The notes: generated by a model not told the origin, from the sequence alone. Shown: positions 1 through 9,672, numbered from the stretch's first letter. The stretch: 64,000 nt of DNA from Bartonella sp. M0283 (GCF_016100455.1 NZ_JACFSK010000001.1:2349771-2413770), one strand, 5' to 3'. Numbers and translations are program-made.

Positions 1-654
1 AAGTTGCATGGATGCCAACATATTACGCACGATGCGGGCAAATTTGTCCTGATCATTGACATTTTTTGCCAGATGATCGAGGTCTTTTCCGGCTTTTTCT
101 TCAATCCACTCACGCCATAGATCGACGACCGGCCCAGCTTCTTCGGGTGGTTTACGTCCGGTAATCTTCTCGCGCACCATCAGCGCCAAGGCTTCTTCAA
201 GCGGCGCTTCTTCCTTTGTGGTGATAGCCTGATAGTTTGCCCTTTTATATTTGTCGGCAAGCATTGCATCAAGGTTTTCTGCCATGCCTTCCATGGCAAG
301 TGTGCCGATTGCTTCAACACGTGCCTGCTCGACAGCATCATAAACAGCACGTGCTTCGGGCACTTGTGGGGCGAGATTGGAATGGATTTCACTATCATGC
401 CATGCTTGACGCAAAGCCATTGAATCGGCAAGTCCGCGCGTAACAGCATAATCATTATATGTCGGGTGGCGGGGAATATCGGGAAGCCGTGCGTGTCCCG
501 CCACTATAGCGGGGCGGTCTTCACCGAAAACTACATCAAGTTCATGATCGCCAGAGACCGCACGCATGCAAACAGTTGTCGCCCGTTTGAACGGCTCACT
601 GTCAATTAGTCCCGAAGGACGTTCTCGCGTGTTGTCTCCTGCTTGTGCGGTCAT
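1..654 (-). CDS. cobT: Cobaltochelatase subunit CobT, N-terminal 218 residues (cut by window edge)
   Basis: The reverse strand is open from an ATG at 654 to the left edge without a stop, giving the first 218 residues. It starts [20 protein letters not shown] and continues with the PFKRATT..., [15 protein letters not shown] and Q-A-R-V-E-A-I-G segments typical of CobT. CobT works with the AAA+ subunit CobS and the large subunit CobN in ATP-driven cobalt insertion into hydrogenobyrinic acid diamide (aerobic cobalamin pathway). The C-terminal von Willebrand-like domain with its metal site lies outside the window. The start is 11 nt downstream of the cobS stop, so both are probably one transcript. 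Family identity is confident; whether the cell still makes cobalamin cannot be judged here. Confidence 0.88.
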   Translation of the reverse strand, partial: MTAQAGDNTRERPSGLIDSEPFKRATTVCMRAVSGDHELDVVFGEDRPAIVAGHARLPDIPRHPTYNDYAVTRGLADSMALRQAWHDSEIHSNLAPQVPEARAVYDAVEQARVEAIGTLAMEGMAENLDAMLADKYKRANYQAITTKEEAPLEEALALMVREKITGRKPPEEAGPVVDLWREWIEEKAGKDLDHLAKNVNDQDKFARIVRNMLASMQL

Positions 655-665
655 AAATGTTTTCC

Positions 666-1652
666 TTACGACAGAACCGCATGGGCCAGTGATTCAGGCA
701 ATTCCTTACCAAAAGCCCGTTGATAGAATTCAGCAACGGTCGGGCGTTCCAGTTCGTCGCACTTGTTTAAAAATGTAAGGCGGAATGCAAATCCCAGATC
801 TTTGAAAATTTCGGTGTTTTCGGCCCAGGTAATCACGGTACGCGGGCTCATGACTGTTGACAGATCGCCATTGATGAACGCCTGTCTCGTCATATCCGCA
901 ACATGAACCATTTGTGATACAGTTTCGCGGCCTTCCTTGGTCTGGAAGGATTTTGCCTTTGCCAGAACAATATTGACTTCATTGTCATGCGGCAAATAGT
1001 TCAAGGTTGTCACAATCGACCAGCGGTCCATTTGCGCCTGGTTGATTTGCTGTGTGCCATGGTAAAGGCCGGTTGTGTCACCCAGACCGATTGTGTTTGC
1101 TGTAGCAAACAGACGAAAAGCAGGATGCGGTGAAATAACGCGACTCTGGTCAAGCAAGGTCAAACGTCCGGACGATTCCAATACACGCTGGATAACAAAC
1201 ATAACATCAGGACGACCGGCATCATATTCATCAAAAACCAGTGCAACATTTCTTTGATAGGCCCATGGCAGAATACCATCCTGAAATTCTGTCACCTGCA
1301 TACCGTTTTTGATAACAATCGCATCCTTTCCGACAAGGTCGATACGACTGACGTGGCTATCAAGATTAACGCGGATACAAGGCCAGTTCAAACGCGCGGC
1401 AATCTGCTCGATATGGGTAGATTTACCGGTACCGTGATAGCCTGAAACCATCACACGACGATTGAAGGCAAAACCGGCAAGGATGGCTAAAGTTGTTTCC
1501 CGATCGAATAGATAATCCGGATCAAGCTCGGGCACATTAGGATCTGTTTCGCTGAACGCTGGAACCTGCATATCGGTATCAATACCGAAAAGTTCGCGTG
1601 CCGAAACCGTTATATCCGGCACATTATCAATACCCAGATCGTCCTTTGTCAT
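666..1652 (-). CDS. cobS: Cobaltochelatase AAA+ subunit CobS
   Basis: A 328-residue AAA+ ATPase. Visible motifs, numbered from the ATG at 1652, are Walker [10 protein letters not shown] at residues 71-79, Walker B with DEYD at 141-144, and the segment [13 protein letters not shown] as sensor region. It hydrolyses ATP as a ring with CobT to drive cobalt insertion by CobN in the cytoplasm. Two adjacent ATGs (1655, 1652) follow a GGAGG; the second has the better spacing and matches the usual CobS start ([10 protein letters not shown]). The reading frame extends further up to 1700, but that part has no family character. It lies directly upstream of cobT in the same orientation. Length is normal for the family and nothing is missing. 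Confidence 0.93.
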   Translation of the reverse strand: MTKDDLGIDNVPDITVSARELFGIDTDMQVPAFSETDPNVPELDPDYLFDRETTLAILAGFAFNRRVMVSGYHGTGKSTHIEQIAARLNWPCIRVNLDSHVSRIDLVGKDAIVIKNGMQVTEFQDGILPWAYQRNVALVFDEYDAGRPDVMFVIQRVLESSGRLTLLDQSRVISPHPAFRLFATANTIGLGDTTGLYHGTQQINQAQMDRWSIVTTLNYLPHDNEVNIVLAKAKSFQTKEGRETVSQMVHVADMTRQAFINGDLSTVMSPRTVITWAENTEIFKDLGFAFRLTFLNKCDELERPTVAEFYQRAFGKELPESLAHAVLS

Positions 1653-1822
1653 CATGCCTCCATACGGGATAAAACCGCTGTCCGAATTAAATATGAACAC
1701 ACCTTATAGCTATAATGTGTTTTAAGTTGAAGAGCTACAAGCTCTCGATCTGTTATCAGACAGTCAGACAAGAATTTCAATGTTCCATTGAAAAGAATTG
1801 TCTTTTGGTCTTCAATTTGACG

Positions 1823-2440
1823 TTAGCAAAAGCCGGCATTTTTCAGCAGGTTATATGCCTGTAATACTTCGCGCAAGCGATCTTCGGAAGACCGGTCACC
1901 CCCATTTGCATCAGGGTGATGAAGTTTTACCAGAGCCTTGTATTTCGCCTTTATGTCACGGCTGGTTGCATTAGCTTCAAGGCCCAATGTCATGAAAGCC
2001 CGCGCTTCCAGTGTTTTCAATTTTCGTGGTGCGTTGGTTGCCCGGCTTTGTTGATTGAACATATGAAGCGGATCGTTTACCCGGTTCTGATAAGCGGCTG
2101 AACCGGAACGGATTCTCGAAAAATCGGCTGCAGGCTTGGCAGCAGCGGCATTGACACCCGATTTCCAGGTCGGGCGATGGCCGGTCAGCGCATCTTTCTG
2201 GAATTTCGCGATTTCTTCATCTTTCAAACCGGTGAAATAATTGAAATTCTTGTTATATTCGCGCACATGTTCGAGGCAGAAATGAAGATATTCTCCCTCA
2301 TGATCGCGCCCCGCTGGAGCCCGATGAGTGCCGGGTTTGGTGCATCCTTCCCACTGACATTGGGGAACCTGAGGTTCCACCTTCTTTTTTCTGTTGGAAC
2401 TGATGCGGATTGAGTCAAATAATTTCGATGTGGTCGTCAT
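1823..2440 (-). CDS. J-domain (DnaJ-like) protein
   Basis: A 205-residue protein with a C-terminal J domain (about residues 147-203) that carries the HPD tripeptide at 175-177, the motif that stimulates DnaK-type Hsp70 ATPase. The N-terminal part is basic and then holds Cys28, Cys33, Cys55 and His58, which could bind a metal ion; this is inference from spacing. There is no Gly/Phe-rich linker or classical DnaJ zinc-finger repeat, so it is a specialised J protein, not DnaJ itself. Placement between bolA (divergent) and cobS is the usual order in Brucella and Bartonella relatives. Client and partner are unknown. Confidence 0.85.
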   Translation of the reverse strand: MTTTSKLFDSIRISSNRKKKVEPQVPQCQWEGCTKPGTHRAPAGRDHEGEYLHFCLEHVREYNKNFNYFTGLKDEEIAKFQKDALTGHRPTWKSGVNAAAAKPAADFSRIRSGSAAYQNRVNDPLHMFNQQSRATNAPRKLKTLEARAFMTLGLEANATSRDIKAKYKALVKLHHPDANGGDRSSEDRLREVLQAYNLLKNAGFC

Positions 2441-2580
2441 GTTTCCGACTTAAAACACAATATACATGTTTGGCAAGAATTGACTTTCGGGATTTTTGTT
2501 CCCACATGTGAGTTGCCGATTTCCTGAATATCAAGAATCGGGTGAAACTTACCGCTCACATATGGGGTTAAAAGAAGAAA

Positions 2581-2862
2581 ATGTCCAGCACAGTTGCAGA
2601 AACTATCAAGAAAAAGCTTCAAGCTGCCTTTTCTCCATCTGTTATTGAAATTATTGATGAAAGCCATCTTCACGCCGGTCACCAACACGATGACGGCCGT
2701 AGCTTTGATGGTAAAGGCGAAACGCATTTTCGGGTAAAAATTACTGCAAAGGCTTTTAAAGGTATGAAACGGGTGGATATCCATCGCGCAATAAACCACG
2801 TGCTCAAGCATGAACTTGAAAGTGGTATCCATGCTTTGGCGATTGAAGCCAAGGCCGAGTAA
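2581..2862 (+). CDS. bolA: BolA family protein
   Basis: A 93-residue BolA-fold protein. The conserved helix-strand core is seen as TVAETIKKKLQ, then V-I-E-I-I-D-E-S-H-L-H-A-G-H, then ETHFRVKI, then a helix with H-R-A-I-N-H-V-L. BolA proteins pair with monothiol glutaredoxins and take part in iron-sulfur cluster handling or redox-linked regulation. The His residues in the SHLHAGH loop are the usual cluster-ligand candidates. It is transcribed divergently from the J-protein gene across a 140-nt gap and ends in a strong terminator that overlaps its own stop codon. Which BolA subfamily it belongs to is not settled by eye. Confidence 0.9.
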   Translation: MSSTVAETIKKKLQAAFSPSVIEIIDESHLHAGHQHDDGRSFDGKGETHFRVKITAKAFKGMKRVDIHRAINHVLKHELESGIHALAIEAKAE

Positions 2863-2890
2863 CCGGATGTAAGAACATCCGGTTTCGTTT
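2861..2890 (+). terminator. Intrinsic terminator of bolA, overlapping its stop codon
   Basis: A perfect 10-bp stem (2861-2870 with 2875-2884) encloses a 4-nt loop and is followed by TTCGTTTT. The 5' arm begins inside the TAA stop codon of bolA, so the hairpin forms on the final codon and there is essentially no 3' untranslated region before it. Confidence 0.85.
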
Positions 2891-2998
2891 TATAAACCCA
2901 TAAAAATTTTAAAATCATTCCGGATCAATCTTGTGCTTCAGGCCGATTGTTGAACAAAATTCCGGATTTCAAATATTCCCGAATTTTAAATGTTAAAG

Positions 2999-3887
2999 TC
3001 AATGACCGTTTATCAACGGTAATTCGGCAAGCATGTTTTTGAGATTGAGTGCATCCCACGGGAGATGTTCGGCAATTCCGACGCCAACAATAGTGGTGAT
3101 TTCATTGACGTCTTTGACCAGCTTTACAACATTATCCCCAGCTTTACAACATTATCCATTGTCAGACGACCTTCGGCAATGCCGGCATATTTATCGGCAC
3201 TTACTCCCGGTTCCGCCATCAATAACGCATGAAAGAGATGAAAATCGAGGACATCAAGGTCAATGTGGATAGCAAGATATTTGATATTTTGATTTTTTAT
3301 CCATTGTAAGACCGGTTGGTCGGACATTTTCAATTGTTCCGGTGAAATCATAGCAATATCATGATCTGTCAGGAACTTTTTTCATAGTCTGTCGGATCGT
3401 GGATACCTGCAATCATGACCTTTCTTGCCGGTACCGGTGTTTTGACGTCTTTAATAAGGTCGGGATCGCCATTGCCCATAAGTGCTCCCAGAACGTGGGC
3501 GTGGGAATGAGCAAATTGTTTCGGTGTCATAACGTCCGGATGGGCATCAATCCACAATATGCCGAACGATTGACCATAGACGCTACTCAGATATGAGAAT
3601 GGTGCCAGATCGACCAGACAGTCACCACCGAACATAACGATTTTGTCGGGTTTTTCCCTGTTGATAATGCTATAAGCACTTTCAAGCTATTTAACGACTT
3701 CTTTTCTTCCCATAATGCCGTTTTCATTTTTGAGCGGCATACCCGGTTTTGTAACAGGAACGGTAAAGGAAGGGGTTTTTGTGCTTGGAGCAAGATAATT
3801 CAATAATTCGGCACCAAGGTGATAGAGCGGATTATCTCCACCTTGCCATTGCGGCATCACAAGACGGATTGTTTTTGATTGGGTCAT
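2999..3887 (-). pseudogene. Arginase-family (ureohydrolase) pseudogene, three lesions
   Basis: Three open segments on the reverse strand join into one ureohydrolase-like protein of about 289 residues. Metal-site signatures are still readable: GGDC (canonical GGDH), DAHPDV (canonical DAHxD) and DLDVLD (canonical DxDxxD). The start is the ATG at 3887 behind a GGAGG. Lesion one is an in-frame TAG near 3687-3689; the same frame continues at once with LESAYSIINREKPDK. Lesion two is loss of one A in a homopolymer near 3368-3375, after DPTDYE. Lesion three is a perfect 20-bp tandem duplication at 3118-3157 that shifts the frame; removing one copy restores VKDVNEITTIVGVGIAEHLP to a TGA at 2999. The substrate of the ancestor (arginine, agmatine or another) cannot be told. 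Confidence 0.85.
3118..3157. repeat. Perfect 20-bp tandem duplication inside the arginase pseudogene
   Basis: Positions 3118-3137 and 3138-3157 are identical (CCAGCTTTACAACATTATCC). Being 20 bp, it shifts the reading frame of the pseudogene; deleting one unit restores the C-terminal coding frame. It looks like a replication-slippage event. Confidence 0.95.
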
Positions 3888-4026
3888 AACATCCTCCAAC
3901 ATGGTTTGGAGCACGACATTCGTTTTGAAGTCGGGTTTTCTTTTTAATAATTTTTAGCACGTGTTTTTTTATCATTAAAAAGGCTATATCAGCAATTGAC
4001 CGGCATATTTTAATCCATGACAATCT

Positions 4027-4980
4027 TCAGTGTGGATGGGCTTTTTTATAAACTTCCATTAAACGGTCGGTATCCACACCGGTATAGATTTGTGTTGTCG
4101 AAAGACTTGCGTGACCGAGCAATTCCTGAATGGTGCGAAGATCCCCGCCACGCGACAATAAATGCGTTGCAAAAGAATGCCTGAGCGCATGCGGTGTAAC
4201 ACTATCAGGAAGGCCGAGACTCGAGCGCAATTGTTGAACAGCGCGTTCGACAATTGCCCTTTGTAATTTTCCGCCACGCACACCACGGAACAAAGGTTGA
4301 TCGGGTGGTAAAATGAATGGGCAACAGGAAAGATAATCATCTATTGCCTCATGGACAGCCGGAATAACCGGAACGAGACGGGTTTTTCCTCCTTTGCCGG
4401 TTACATAAATGCTGGTAGCATTTTTGTCGCTAAAATCTGCAGGCGTTAACGATAAAGCTTCCGAAATTCTCAAGCCACATCCATAACAAAGAGTGAGAAT
4501 GGCGGCGTTTCTCGAAGCAACCCAAGGCTCGTCATCAAGCTGGGTTTTCTTGTCAACAATATGCAGTGCATCGGCGATATTGAGCGGTTTTGGCAAAGAT
4601 TTCGGTTGTTTTGGTGTGCGCACAACGCGCGCTGCCGGTACATCGGCAAGTCCGGCACGTGTCAAAAAGTTGAAAAACGAGCGTATACCGGCAAGACCGC
4701 GCCCAAGTGAACGCGAGCCAACGCCTTCATTGCGCCGGTAAGCAAGAAATGATCTTATATCGGCAACGCGAAGTTCGGAAAGATCGGAAATGTCGGGACG
4801 ATGTCCCAGATGCTGACAAAGAAAACTTAGAAATTGTCGGCTATCCCGTTCATAAGCTTCAACTGTGAGTTTCGCAACGCGGCGCGATTTTTCAAGCTGT
4901 TCAAGCCAGTCTTTGCGCGCGGTCAAAAGCTTTGGCGTTGCTTCCAATAATGGAAGATCGGAGGTGGAGATCTCTGTCAT
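4027..4980 (-). CDS. xerC: Tyrosine recombinase XerC
   Basis: A 317-residue site-specific tyrosine recombinase. The N-terminal SAM-like core-binding domain covers roughly residues 20-105 and the catalytic domain 125-310. The full catalytic set is visible: Arg171 (GCGLRISEAL), Lys196 (GKGGKTR), His264 and Arg267 (HALRHSF), His290 (LLGHASL) and Tyr299 (TQIYTGV). XerC acts with XerD at the chromosomal dif site to resolve chromosome dimers, a step coordinated by FtsK, which is also in this window (20034-22481). XerC is preferred over XerD or an integrase because of length, the compact N-terminus and the chromosomal context, but XerC/XerD assignment by eye is less certain than family membership. 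Confidence 0.88.
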   Translation of the reverse strand: MTEISTSDLPLLEATPKLLTARKDWLEQLEKSRRVAKLTVEAYERDSRQFLSFLCQHLGHRPDISDLSELRVADIRSFLAYRRNEGVGSRSLGRGLAGIRSFFNFLTRAGLADVPAARVVRTPKQPKSLPKPLNIADALHIVDKKTQLDDEPWVASRNAAILTLCYGCGLRISEALSLTPADFSDKNATSIYVTGKGGKTRLVPVIPAVHEAIDDYLSCCPFILPPDQPLFRGVRGGKLQRAIVERAVQQLRSSLGLPDSVTPHALRHSFATHLLSRGGDLRTIQELLGHASLSTTQIYTGVDTDRLMEVYKKAHPH

Positions 4981-5034
4981 GGCATCAATCTACCATGACA
5001 GAGTTTAACATCGGGTTTCTCTGTTCGTTCGCAC

Positions 5035-5865
5035 TTATTCGGTTTTTGTCGAGACAGATTTATTTTTTTCAGTGGCGTCGCCGGTTTTATCCGGAATAGC
5101 CGTTTTGGGTGCGGTTATTGCATTTTTCATATGGGCAAGGTGGAGGTTCATCAAGCTAGGCAAGTTGTTCATCGACATTAATTGGGCAAAGATCCAGCCA
5201 AGGAACCCTTGTTTGTGGAGTTTTGCCAGTTGGTCGCCGGTTAACTTGTTGAATTTTTCTGTATCGATAATCCAGAAATTTTCGAGCCTTGCGGTTTGTC
5301 CGCTTTGTGAACGTATATCGATCGACTGTTTTTTGAACAGACCCATTTTGGCAATAGTTTCCAGAAATTTTGTTGTCTGTTCCATGCTATTTTTGAATGC
5401 GTTCAGGAAATTGATACGATCTTCCATAAAAGGTGAAATACTGCCGTCACTATTGAAGAGATCAATTCCTTCTACTTCATTGAACATGCCTGATTCGGAA
5501 TCGAAGCAGACTGTCAATTCTTTCTGTTCGGGTGTTCCTGCCAATACAAATGGATAACGGCGCACAAAGGCAGGAATATATGTGTCGGAGCGCCACTTTT
5601 TATCCTTGTCAAGATAATCGTTTTCATCATTTGCCAAGCCAAGCATAGCAACAGCAGTGTAGGTAATATGTCCGTCTTTCGCTTCGGCGCCCATAAACAA
5701 AATCGGATAGTTCAAAGCGGCCGGATAGAATTCTTCGCCTGCCAATGGAACCCAATGGGTATTGGCTGCAAATTCAAGATTTTTCGGAGCATTGAATTTC
5801 AGTTTTTTGTGTGTTTCGCGTGAAATGGGGACGATGTTTTTATAAAAAAGCATAACTGTTGGCAT
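5035..5865 (-). CDS. SapC-family protein
   Basis: A 276-residue protein recognised as SapC-like from its N-terminus (LFYKNIVPISRETHKKLKF) and the central segment with PAFVRRYPFVLAG and the CFDSESG motif. The name derives from an operon in Caulobacter/Campylobacter-type surface-layer studies; the biochemical role of the widespread proteobacterial family is not established. The last 25 or so residues are a low-complexity Lys/Thr tail. There is no signal peptide, so it is predicted cytoplasmic. The start at 5865 follows TAGGAGGG. It is transcribed alone, divergent from rimM. Confidence 0.8.
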   Translation of the reverse strand: MPTVMLFYKNIVPISRETHKKLKFNAPKNLEFAANTHWVPLAGEEFYPAALNYPILFMGAEAKDGHITYTAVAMLGLANDENDYLDKDKKWRSDTYIPAFVRRYPFVLAGTPEQKELTVCFDSESGMFNEVEGIDLFNSDGSISPFMEDRINFLNAFKNSMEQTTKFLETIAKMGLFKKQSIDIRSQSGQTARLENFWIIDTEKFNKLTGDQLAKLHKQGFLGWIFAQLMSMNNLPSLMNLHLAHMKNAITAPKTAIPDKTGDATEKNKSVSTKTE

Positions 5866-6169
5866 GAAACCCTCCTAAAGTGTTTTTAAAATGGCTACGT
5901 TTTGCAATGTTTTGACCCCAAAGCCGCCATTGTCGCTTTTCATATATGATTCGACAGTTCATCTAATACCGTATTGAACGCGGCAAATGAACCTTGTTAA
6001 AGCAAGTGTCTTGAATTTTGACCGTGTATTATTAATAAGTTTCAAATAATGGAAAATTCAGCAGGCAGAATATGGTGAGGCCAAATGTCTTTTCACTGCA
6101 TGGTCTAAAATCCAATGTGGAAACAGCTTAACCGGAACAATTGAATGATAAAGCGAAAAGTCGGATAGT
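5866..6169. other. Divergent intergenic region between the sapC-like gene and rimM
   Basis: Holds no coding sequence I can support. It must contain the two divergent promoters. In many Hyphomicrobiales rpsP (ribosomal protein S16) sits directly before rimM; it is not present here and I see no remnant of it in this stretch. Confidence 0.6.
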
Positions 6170-6721
6170 ATGGGAAAAAGCAAAGACAATTTGGTGCGTC
6201 TTGCAACCATTGCGGCAGCTCACGGTATTAAAGGCGATTTAAAACTTGTAGTATTTACTGCCGATCCTCTCGGACTTTCGTCTTATGGTAAGCTATTTGA
6301 CGAAAATGGCCGCTCTTTCAAGATTGACCATATAAGAAAAACGGGCAACGCAATCATTGTGCATTTTTCTGGAATTGATGATCGCAGTCACGCCGAGGCG
6401 CTCAATGGAACAGCGCTTTATGTCGATCGGCAACAATTGCCGGATGATCTCGAAGAAGACGAATTTTATCAGACCGATCTTATCGGTTTGCGTGTCAAAG
6501 ACGAAACTGGTCAGGTGATCGGCAAGGTCAATGCCGTCTTTGATTTCGGTGGTGGTGATATTCTTGAAGTGAAGATTGAAGGCGAGGGGCTCGAACTCAT
6601 TCCCTTTTCAAAAGCTGCCGTCCCTGAAATTGATATCAGTGAGGGATTTATCTCCATTGATCGGGTTGCAGCAGGTCTTGTTGACGATAATTTGGATTCT
6701 GGTCACGAGGAAAAACAATGA
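6170..6721 (+). CDS. rimM: Ribosome maturation factor RimM
   Basis: A 183-residue RimM. The N-terminal RimM domain carries [18 protein letters not shown], and the C-terminal PRC-barrel domain (about residues 98-170) carries [10 protein letters not shown] and [15 protein letters not shown]. RimM binds ribosomal protein S19 and helps processing of 16S rRNA in 30S assembly. Its stop overlaps the trmD start as ATGA, so the two are translationally coupled. Length is normal. The ATG at 6170 has only a weak ribosome-binding site but fits the family N-terminus. Confidence 0.94.
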   Translation: MGKSKDNLVRLATIAAAHGIKGDLKLVVFTADPLGLSSYGKLFDENGRSFKIDHIRKTGNAIIVHFSGIDDRSHAEALNGTALYVDRQQLPDDLEEDEFYQTDLIGLRVKDETGQVIGKVNAVFDFGGGDILEVKIEGEGLELIPFSKAAVPEIDISEGFISIDRVAAGLVDDNLDSGHEEKQ

Positions 6722-7416
6722 GTTTCAAGGCTCAAGTACTTACTCTTTATCCGGAAATGTTTCCGGGGTTTCTCGGCCACTCTATGGCCGGACGTGCATT
6801 GGAAAACGGCATTTGGTCGCTTGATAAAGTCCAGATAAGAGATTTTGCGTCTGATCGTCATCATAGTGTCGATGATACACCCGCAGGTGGTGGTGCCGGA
6901 ATGGTCATGAAGCCCGATGTGCTCGCAAAAGCCATTGATAGTGTTGACGATCATTTTCCCCGTTTGTTGATGAGTCCGCGCGGGCGCAGTTTCAACCAGA
7001 AAATGGCTCATGAATTGAAAGATTGTGGCGGGGTCACACTCGTCTGCGGGCGTTTCGAAGGTGTCGACGAAAGGGTGATCGAAGCCAGAAATCTTATCGA
7101 GGTTTCGATTGGTGATTACGTTCTTTCAGGTGGCGAGGGGGCGGCCCTCATTATACTTGATTCGATTGTGCGGCTTTTGCCCGGTGTGATGGGGAATAGT
7201 CAATCGGGTGAACAGGAAAGTTTCGAAGCCGGACTTCTTGAATATCCGCAATATACAAGGCCACAAATATTTGAAGGCAGATCAATTCCCGACGTTTTGA
7301 CATCGGGAAACCATCAGGAAATTGAAAAATGGCGCAAAAACCGGTCGGAAGAAATAACCAGATCAAGACGACCGGATCTTTATTCGATTTACGAGAAAAA
7401 TAATAGGAAAGCTTGA
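6718..7416 (+). CDS. trmD: tRNA (guanine37-N1)-methyltransferase TrmD
   Basis: A 232-residue SPOUT-class methyltransferase that makes m1G37 in tRNAs reading CNN-type codons and so prevents +1 frameshifting. Visible signatures include [15 protein letters not shown] at the start, [21 protein letters not shown] and the knot segment [14 protein letters not shown], which binds S-adenosylmethionine. It is coupled to rimM by a 4-nt overlap and is followed by a 178-nt spacer before rplS. The common extra C-terminal helices are shorter than in E. coli, as is usual in alphaproteobacteria. Confidence 0.95.
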   Translation: MSFKAQVLTLYPEMFPGFLGHSMAGRALENGIWSLDKVQIRDFASDRHHSVDDTPAGGGAGMVMKPDVLAKAIDSVDDHFPRLLMSPRGRSFNQKMAHELKDCGGVTLVCGRFEGVDERVIEARNLIEVSIGDYVLSGGEGAALIILDSIVRLLPGVMGNSQSGEQESFEAGLLEYPQYTRPQIFEGRSIPDVLTSGNHQEIEKWRKNRSEEITRSRRPDLYSIYEKNNRKA

Positions 7417-7594
7417 TTCAGTTTGCGCGATAGTGTAATGGGCAAACCACGTTTTCAGATGGTACGTCATCTGCATCCGGAAATTAATGGATGGTGAACC
7501 CGCTCCTGCCGCAAGGCATAGCCGAAGGAACAAGGTTTCGAGGGCAAGAGTCGAGCGCTCTGACTGTTCGAGAAGAACATGAAGGATTGATGAG
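7417..7594 (+). other. trmD-rplS spacer, candidate structured leader or small RNA
   Basis: This 178-nt spacer lies between two genes of one operon and is far longer than the -4 nt junction between rimM and trmD. From about 7486 to 7594 it is richer in G+C than other gaps in the window and contains a TGCC-GCAA-GGCA hairpin with a GNRA tetraloop (7507-7518), plus a repeated TTCGAG. No reading frame of note crosses it. It may be an rplS leader (ribosomal-protein autoregulation) or a small RNA gene. The function is inference. Confidence 0.4.
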
Positions 7595-8056
7595 ATGAAT
7601 ATTATACAACAGCTCGACGCCGAGCAGCGCGCAAAAATTGAAGAAAAGCGCAAACTCCCTGCCTTCCAGGCTGGTGATACACTTCGCGTTTCGGTTCGTG
7701 TGACTGAAGGTACACGTACCCGTGTTCAAGCTTATGAAGGTGTTTGCATTGCCCGTTCAGGCGGTGGTCTTAACGAGACATTCACCGTTCGCAAAATTTC
7801 TTATGGCGAAGGTGTAGAACGCGTATTTCCGGTTTATTCACCCCTTGTCGAAGGTGTCGAGGTTGTTCGTCGTGGTAATGTGCGTCGTGCCAAACTCTAT
7901 TATTTGCGTGGCCTTACCGGTAAAGCTGCCCGCATTTCCGAGAAAAGAGACTACCGCAAGAAGGCTGTTGATGTTCCAAGCACCGGTGTGGCTGAAACTG
8001 TCACTGTTGAAACAGTAGCTGCACCGCTACCGGAAGCTGAACAGAAATCAGAATAA
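7595..8056 (+). CDS. rplS: 50S ribosomal protein L19
   Basis: A 153-residue L19 with the family core from [10 protein letters not shown] through [31 protein letters not shown] and [16 protein letters not shown]19 lies at the 30S-50S interface. The core ends near residue 120. About 30 further residues rich in Val, Thr and Glu form a tail that is longer than in E. coli L19 (115 aa) but common in this bacterial order. It starts behind GAAGGATTGATGAG. A strong terminator follows, so it closes the rimM-trmD-rplS unit. Confidence 0.97.
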   Translation: MNIIQQLDAEQRAKIEEKRKLPAFQAGDTLRVSVRVTEGTRTRVQAYEGVCIARSGGGLNETFTVRKISYGEGVERVFPVYSPLVEGVEVVRRGNVRRAKLYYLRGLTGKAARISEKRDYRKKAVDVPSTGVAETVTVETVAAPLPEAEQKSE

Positions 8057-8080
8057 AAGCCGATTGGTTTTATTTGAGAT

Positions 8081-8107
8081 AAAAGCGGCTTTTAAGCCGC
8101 TTTTTTA
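8081..8107 (+). terminator. Intrinsic terminator of rplS
   Basis: A 10-bp stem (8081-8090 with 8095-8104, core AGCGGC/GCCGCT) has a 4-nt loop and runs into TTTTTT. It separates the ribosomal-protein operon from leuC. Confidence 0.88.
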
Positions 8108-8182
8108 TTGCATCGGTTTCTTTATGGAATTTGATCGGAATTTGTAAAATCGACAGGTTGTTCTTATCTCATATCAAGTGAA

Positions 8183-8210
8183 TTGACTTTTAGAATGATC
8201 GTCGAATAAT
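8183..8210 (+). promoter_or_regulatory. Possible leuC promoter (-35/-10)
   Basis: TTGACT (8183-8188) and AATAAT (8205-8210) are 16 bp apart and lie about 50 nt before the leuC start. The -35 match is good, the -10 only fair. Confidence 0.3.
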
Positions 8211-8262
8211 GGCCGATCTAAAAGATAAAAACACCTAGATTATAATATTCAAGGACAAAAAA

Positions 8263-9672
8263 ATGAGTGCCCCGCGTACACTTTATGACAAGATTTTTGA
8301 AGATCATATTGTAGACCGTCAGGAAGACGGAACTTGCCTACTCTATATTGATCGTCATCTTGTTCATGAAGTGACCAGCCCTCAAGCTTTTGAAGGTTTG
8401 CGCATAGCTCATCGTCCTGTGCGCCATCCGGAAAAAACATTGGCAGTTGTCGATCATAATATTCCGACATCTCCCGATCGTGCTAAAGGTATCAAGAACG
8501 AGCAAAGCCGCACGCAAGTCGAGGCTTTGGCAAAAAATACCTCCGAATTCGGAATCGAATATTTTAACCAGAACGATAAACGTCAGGGTATTGTCCATAT
8601 CATAGGACCCGAGCAAGGCTTTACTCTGCCCGGCATGACCATTGTGTGTGGCGATAGCCATACCTCGACACATGGCGCTTTCGGTGCCCTTGCTCATGGT
8701 ATCGGCACGTCCGAGGTCGAGCATGTTCTGGCGACCCAGACACTGATCCAGAAAAAATCGAAAAATATGCTGGTTCAGGTCAATGGTACTCTGCCGAAAG
8801 GCGTGACGGCAAAAGATCTTGTGCTGGCCATTATCGGAAAAATCGGCACAGCCGGCGGAACCGGCCATGTGATTGAATTTGCCGGTGAAGCTATTCGCGG
8901 TCTTTCCATGGAAGGCCGGATGACCGTTTGCAATATGTCGATTGAAGCTGGTGCACGAGCCGGAATGATTGCGCCGGATGAAACCACTTTTGATTATATC
9001 AGAAGCCGCCCGCGTGCGCCGAAAGGTGAAATGCTGGAAAAAGCAATTGCCTATTGGAAAACACTGAAATCGGATGAAGGGGCACATTACGATACTGTTG
9101 TCACGCTTGATGCATCCGAGCTTGTTCCATCGGTTACATGGGGCTCGTCGCCGGAAGATGTTGTTCCGGTTACCGGTGTTGTTCCCGACCCTGAAGAAAT
9201 TGCCGACGAAACCAAACGTGCTTCCAAAATGCGGGCGCTCGAATATATGGGCTTGAAGGCCGGCACAAAAATGACCGATATCAAGATTGATCGGGTCTTC
9301 ATCGGTTCTTGCACCAATGGACGCATTGAAGATATGAGAGCCGCGGCCGCAATGGTTAAAGGCAAAAAGGTTTCACCCACCGTTTCGGCAATGGTCGTAC
9401 CGGGCTCGGGTCTCGTTAAAGAACAGGCAGAAAAAGAAGGACTTGATAAAATCTTCAAGGAAGCCGGTTTTGATTGGCGGGAGCCCGGATGCTCCATGTG
9501 TCTTGCGATGAATGATGACAGGCTGGAACCGGGAGAACGCTGTGCTTCAACTTCCAATCGTAATTTCGAGAGCAGACAGGGTTATAAGGGCCGTACACAC
9601 CTTGTTTCGCCCGCTATGGCTGCTGCGGCTGCAATTGCCGGTCATTTTGTCGATATCAGAGACTGGAAATAG
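8263..9672 (+). CDS. leuC: 3-isopropylmalate dehydratase, large subunit LeuC
   Basis: A 469-residue aconitase-superfamily enzyme. With LeuD it isomerises 2-isopropylmalate to 3-isopropylmalate in leucine biosynthesis. The three ligands of its [4Fe-4S] cluster are visible: Cys350 (GSCTNGR), Cys410 and Cys413 (CSMC). The N-terminus [15 protein letters not shown] is standard, as are [12 protein letters not shown] and the C-terminal [11 protein letters not shown]. leuD and leuB are not in this window; they commonly lie elsewhere or further on. Transcribed alone between the rplS terminator and a GNAT gene. Confidence 0.96.
   Translation: MSAPRTLYDKIFEDHIVDRQEDGTCLLYIDRHLVHEVTSPQAFEGLRIAHRPVRHPEKTLAVVDHNIPTSPDRAKGIKNEQSRTQVEALAKNTSEFGIEYFNQNDKRQGIVHIIGPEQGFTLPGMTIVCGDSHTSTHGAFGALAHGIGTSEVEHVLATQTLIQKKSKNMLVQVNGTLPKGVTAKDLVLAIIGKIGTAGGTGHVIEFAGEAIRGLSMEGRMTVCNMSIEAGARAGMIAPDETTFDYIRSRPRAPKGEMLEKAIAYWKTLKSDEGAHYDTVVTLDASELVPSVTWGSSPEDVVPVTGVVPDPEEIADETKRASKMRALEYMGLKAGTKMTDIKIDRVFIGSCTNGRIEDMRAAAAMVKGKKVSPTVSAMVVPGSGLVKEQAEKEGLDKIFKEAGFDWREPGCSMCLAMNDDRLEPGERCASTSNRNFESRQGYKGRTHLVSPAMAAAAAIAGHFVDIRDWK

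Noticed and set aside
4027..4980. The tyrosine recombinase as a phage or island integrase
   Set aside because: Length, compact N-terminal domain and housekeeping neighbours fit XerC; there is no tRNA, att repeat or cargo next to it.
8338..9087. 249-codon reverse-strand frame across leuC
   Set aside because: Shadow of leuC; Phe/His/Arg-rich with no motif.
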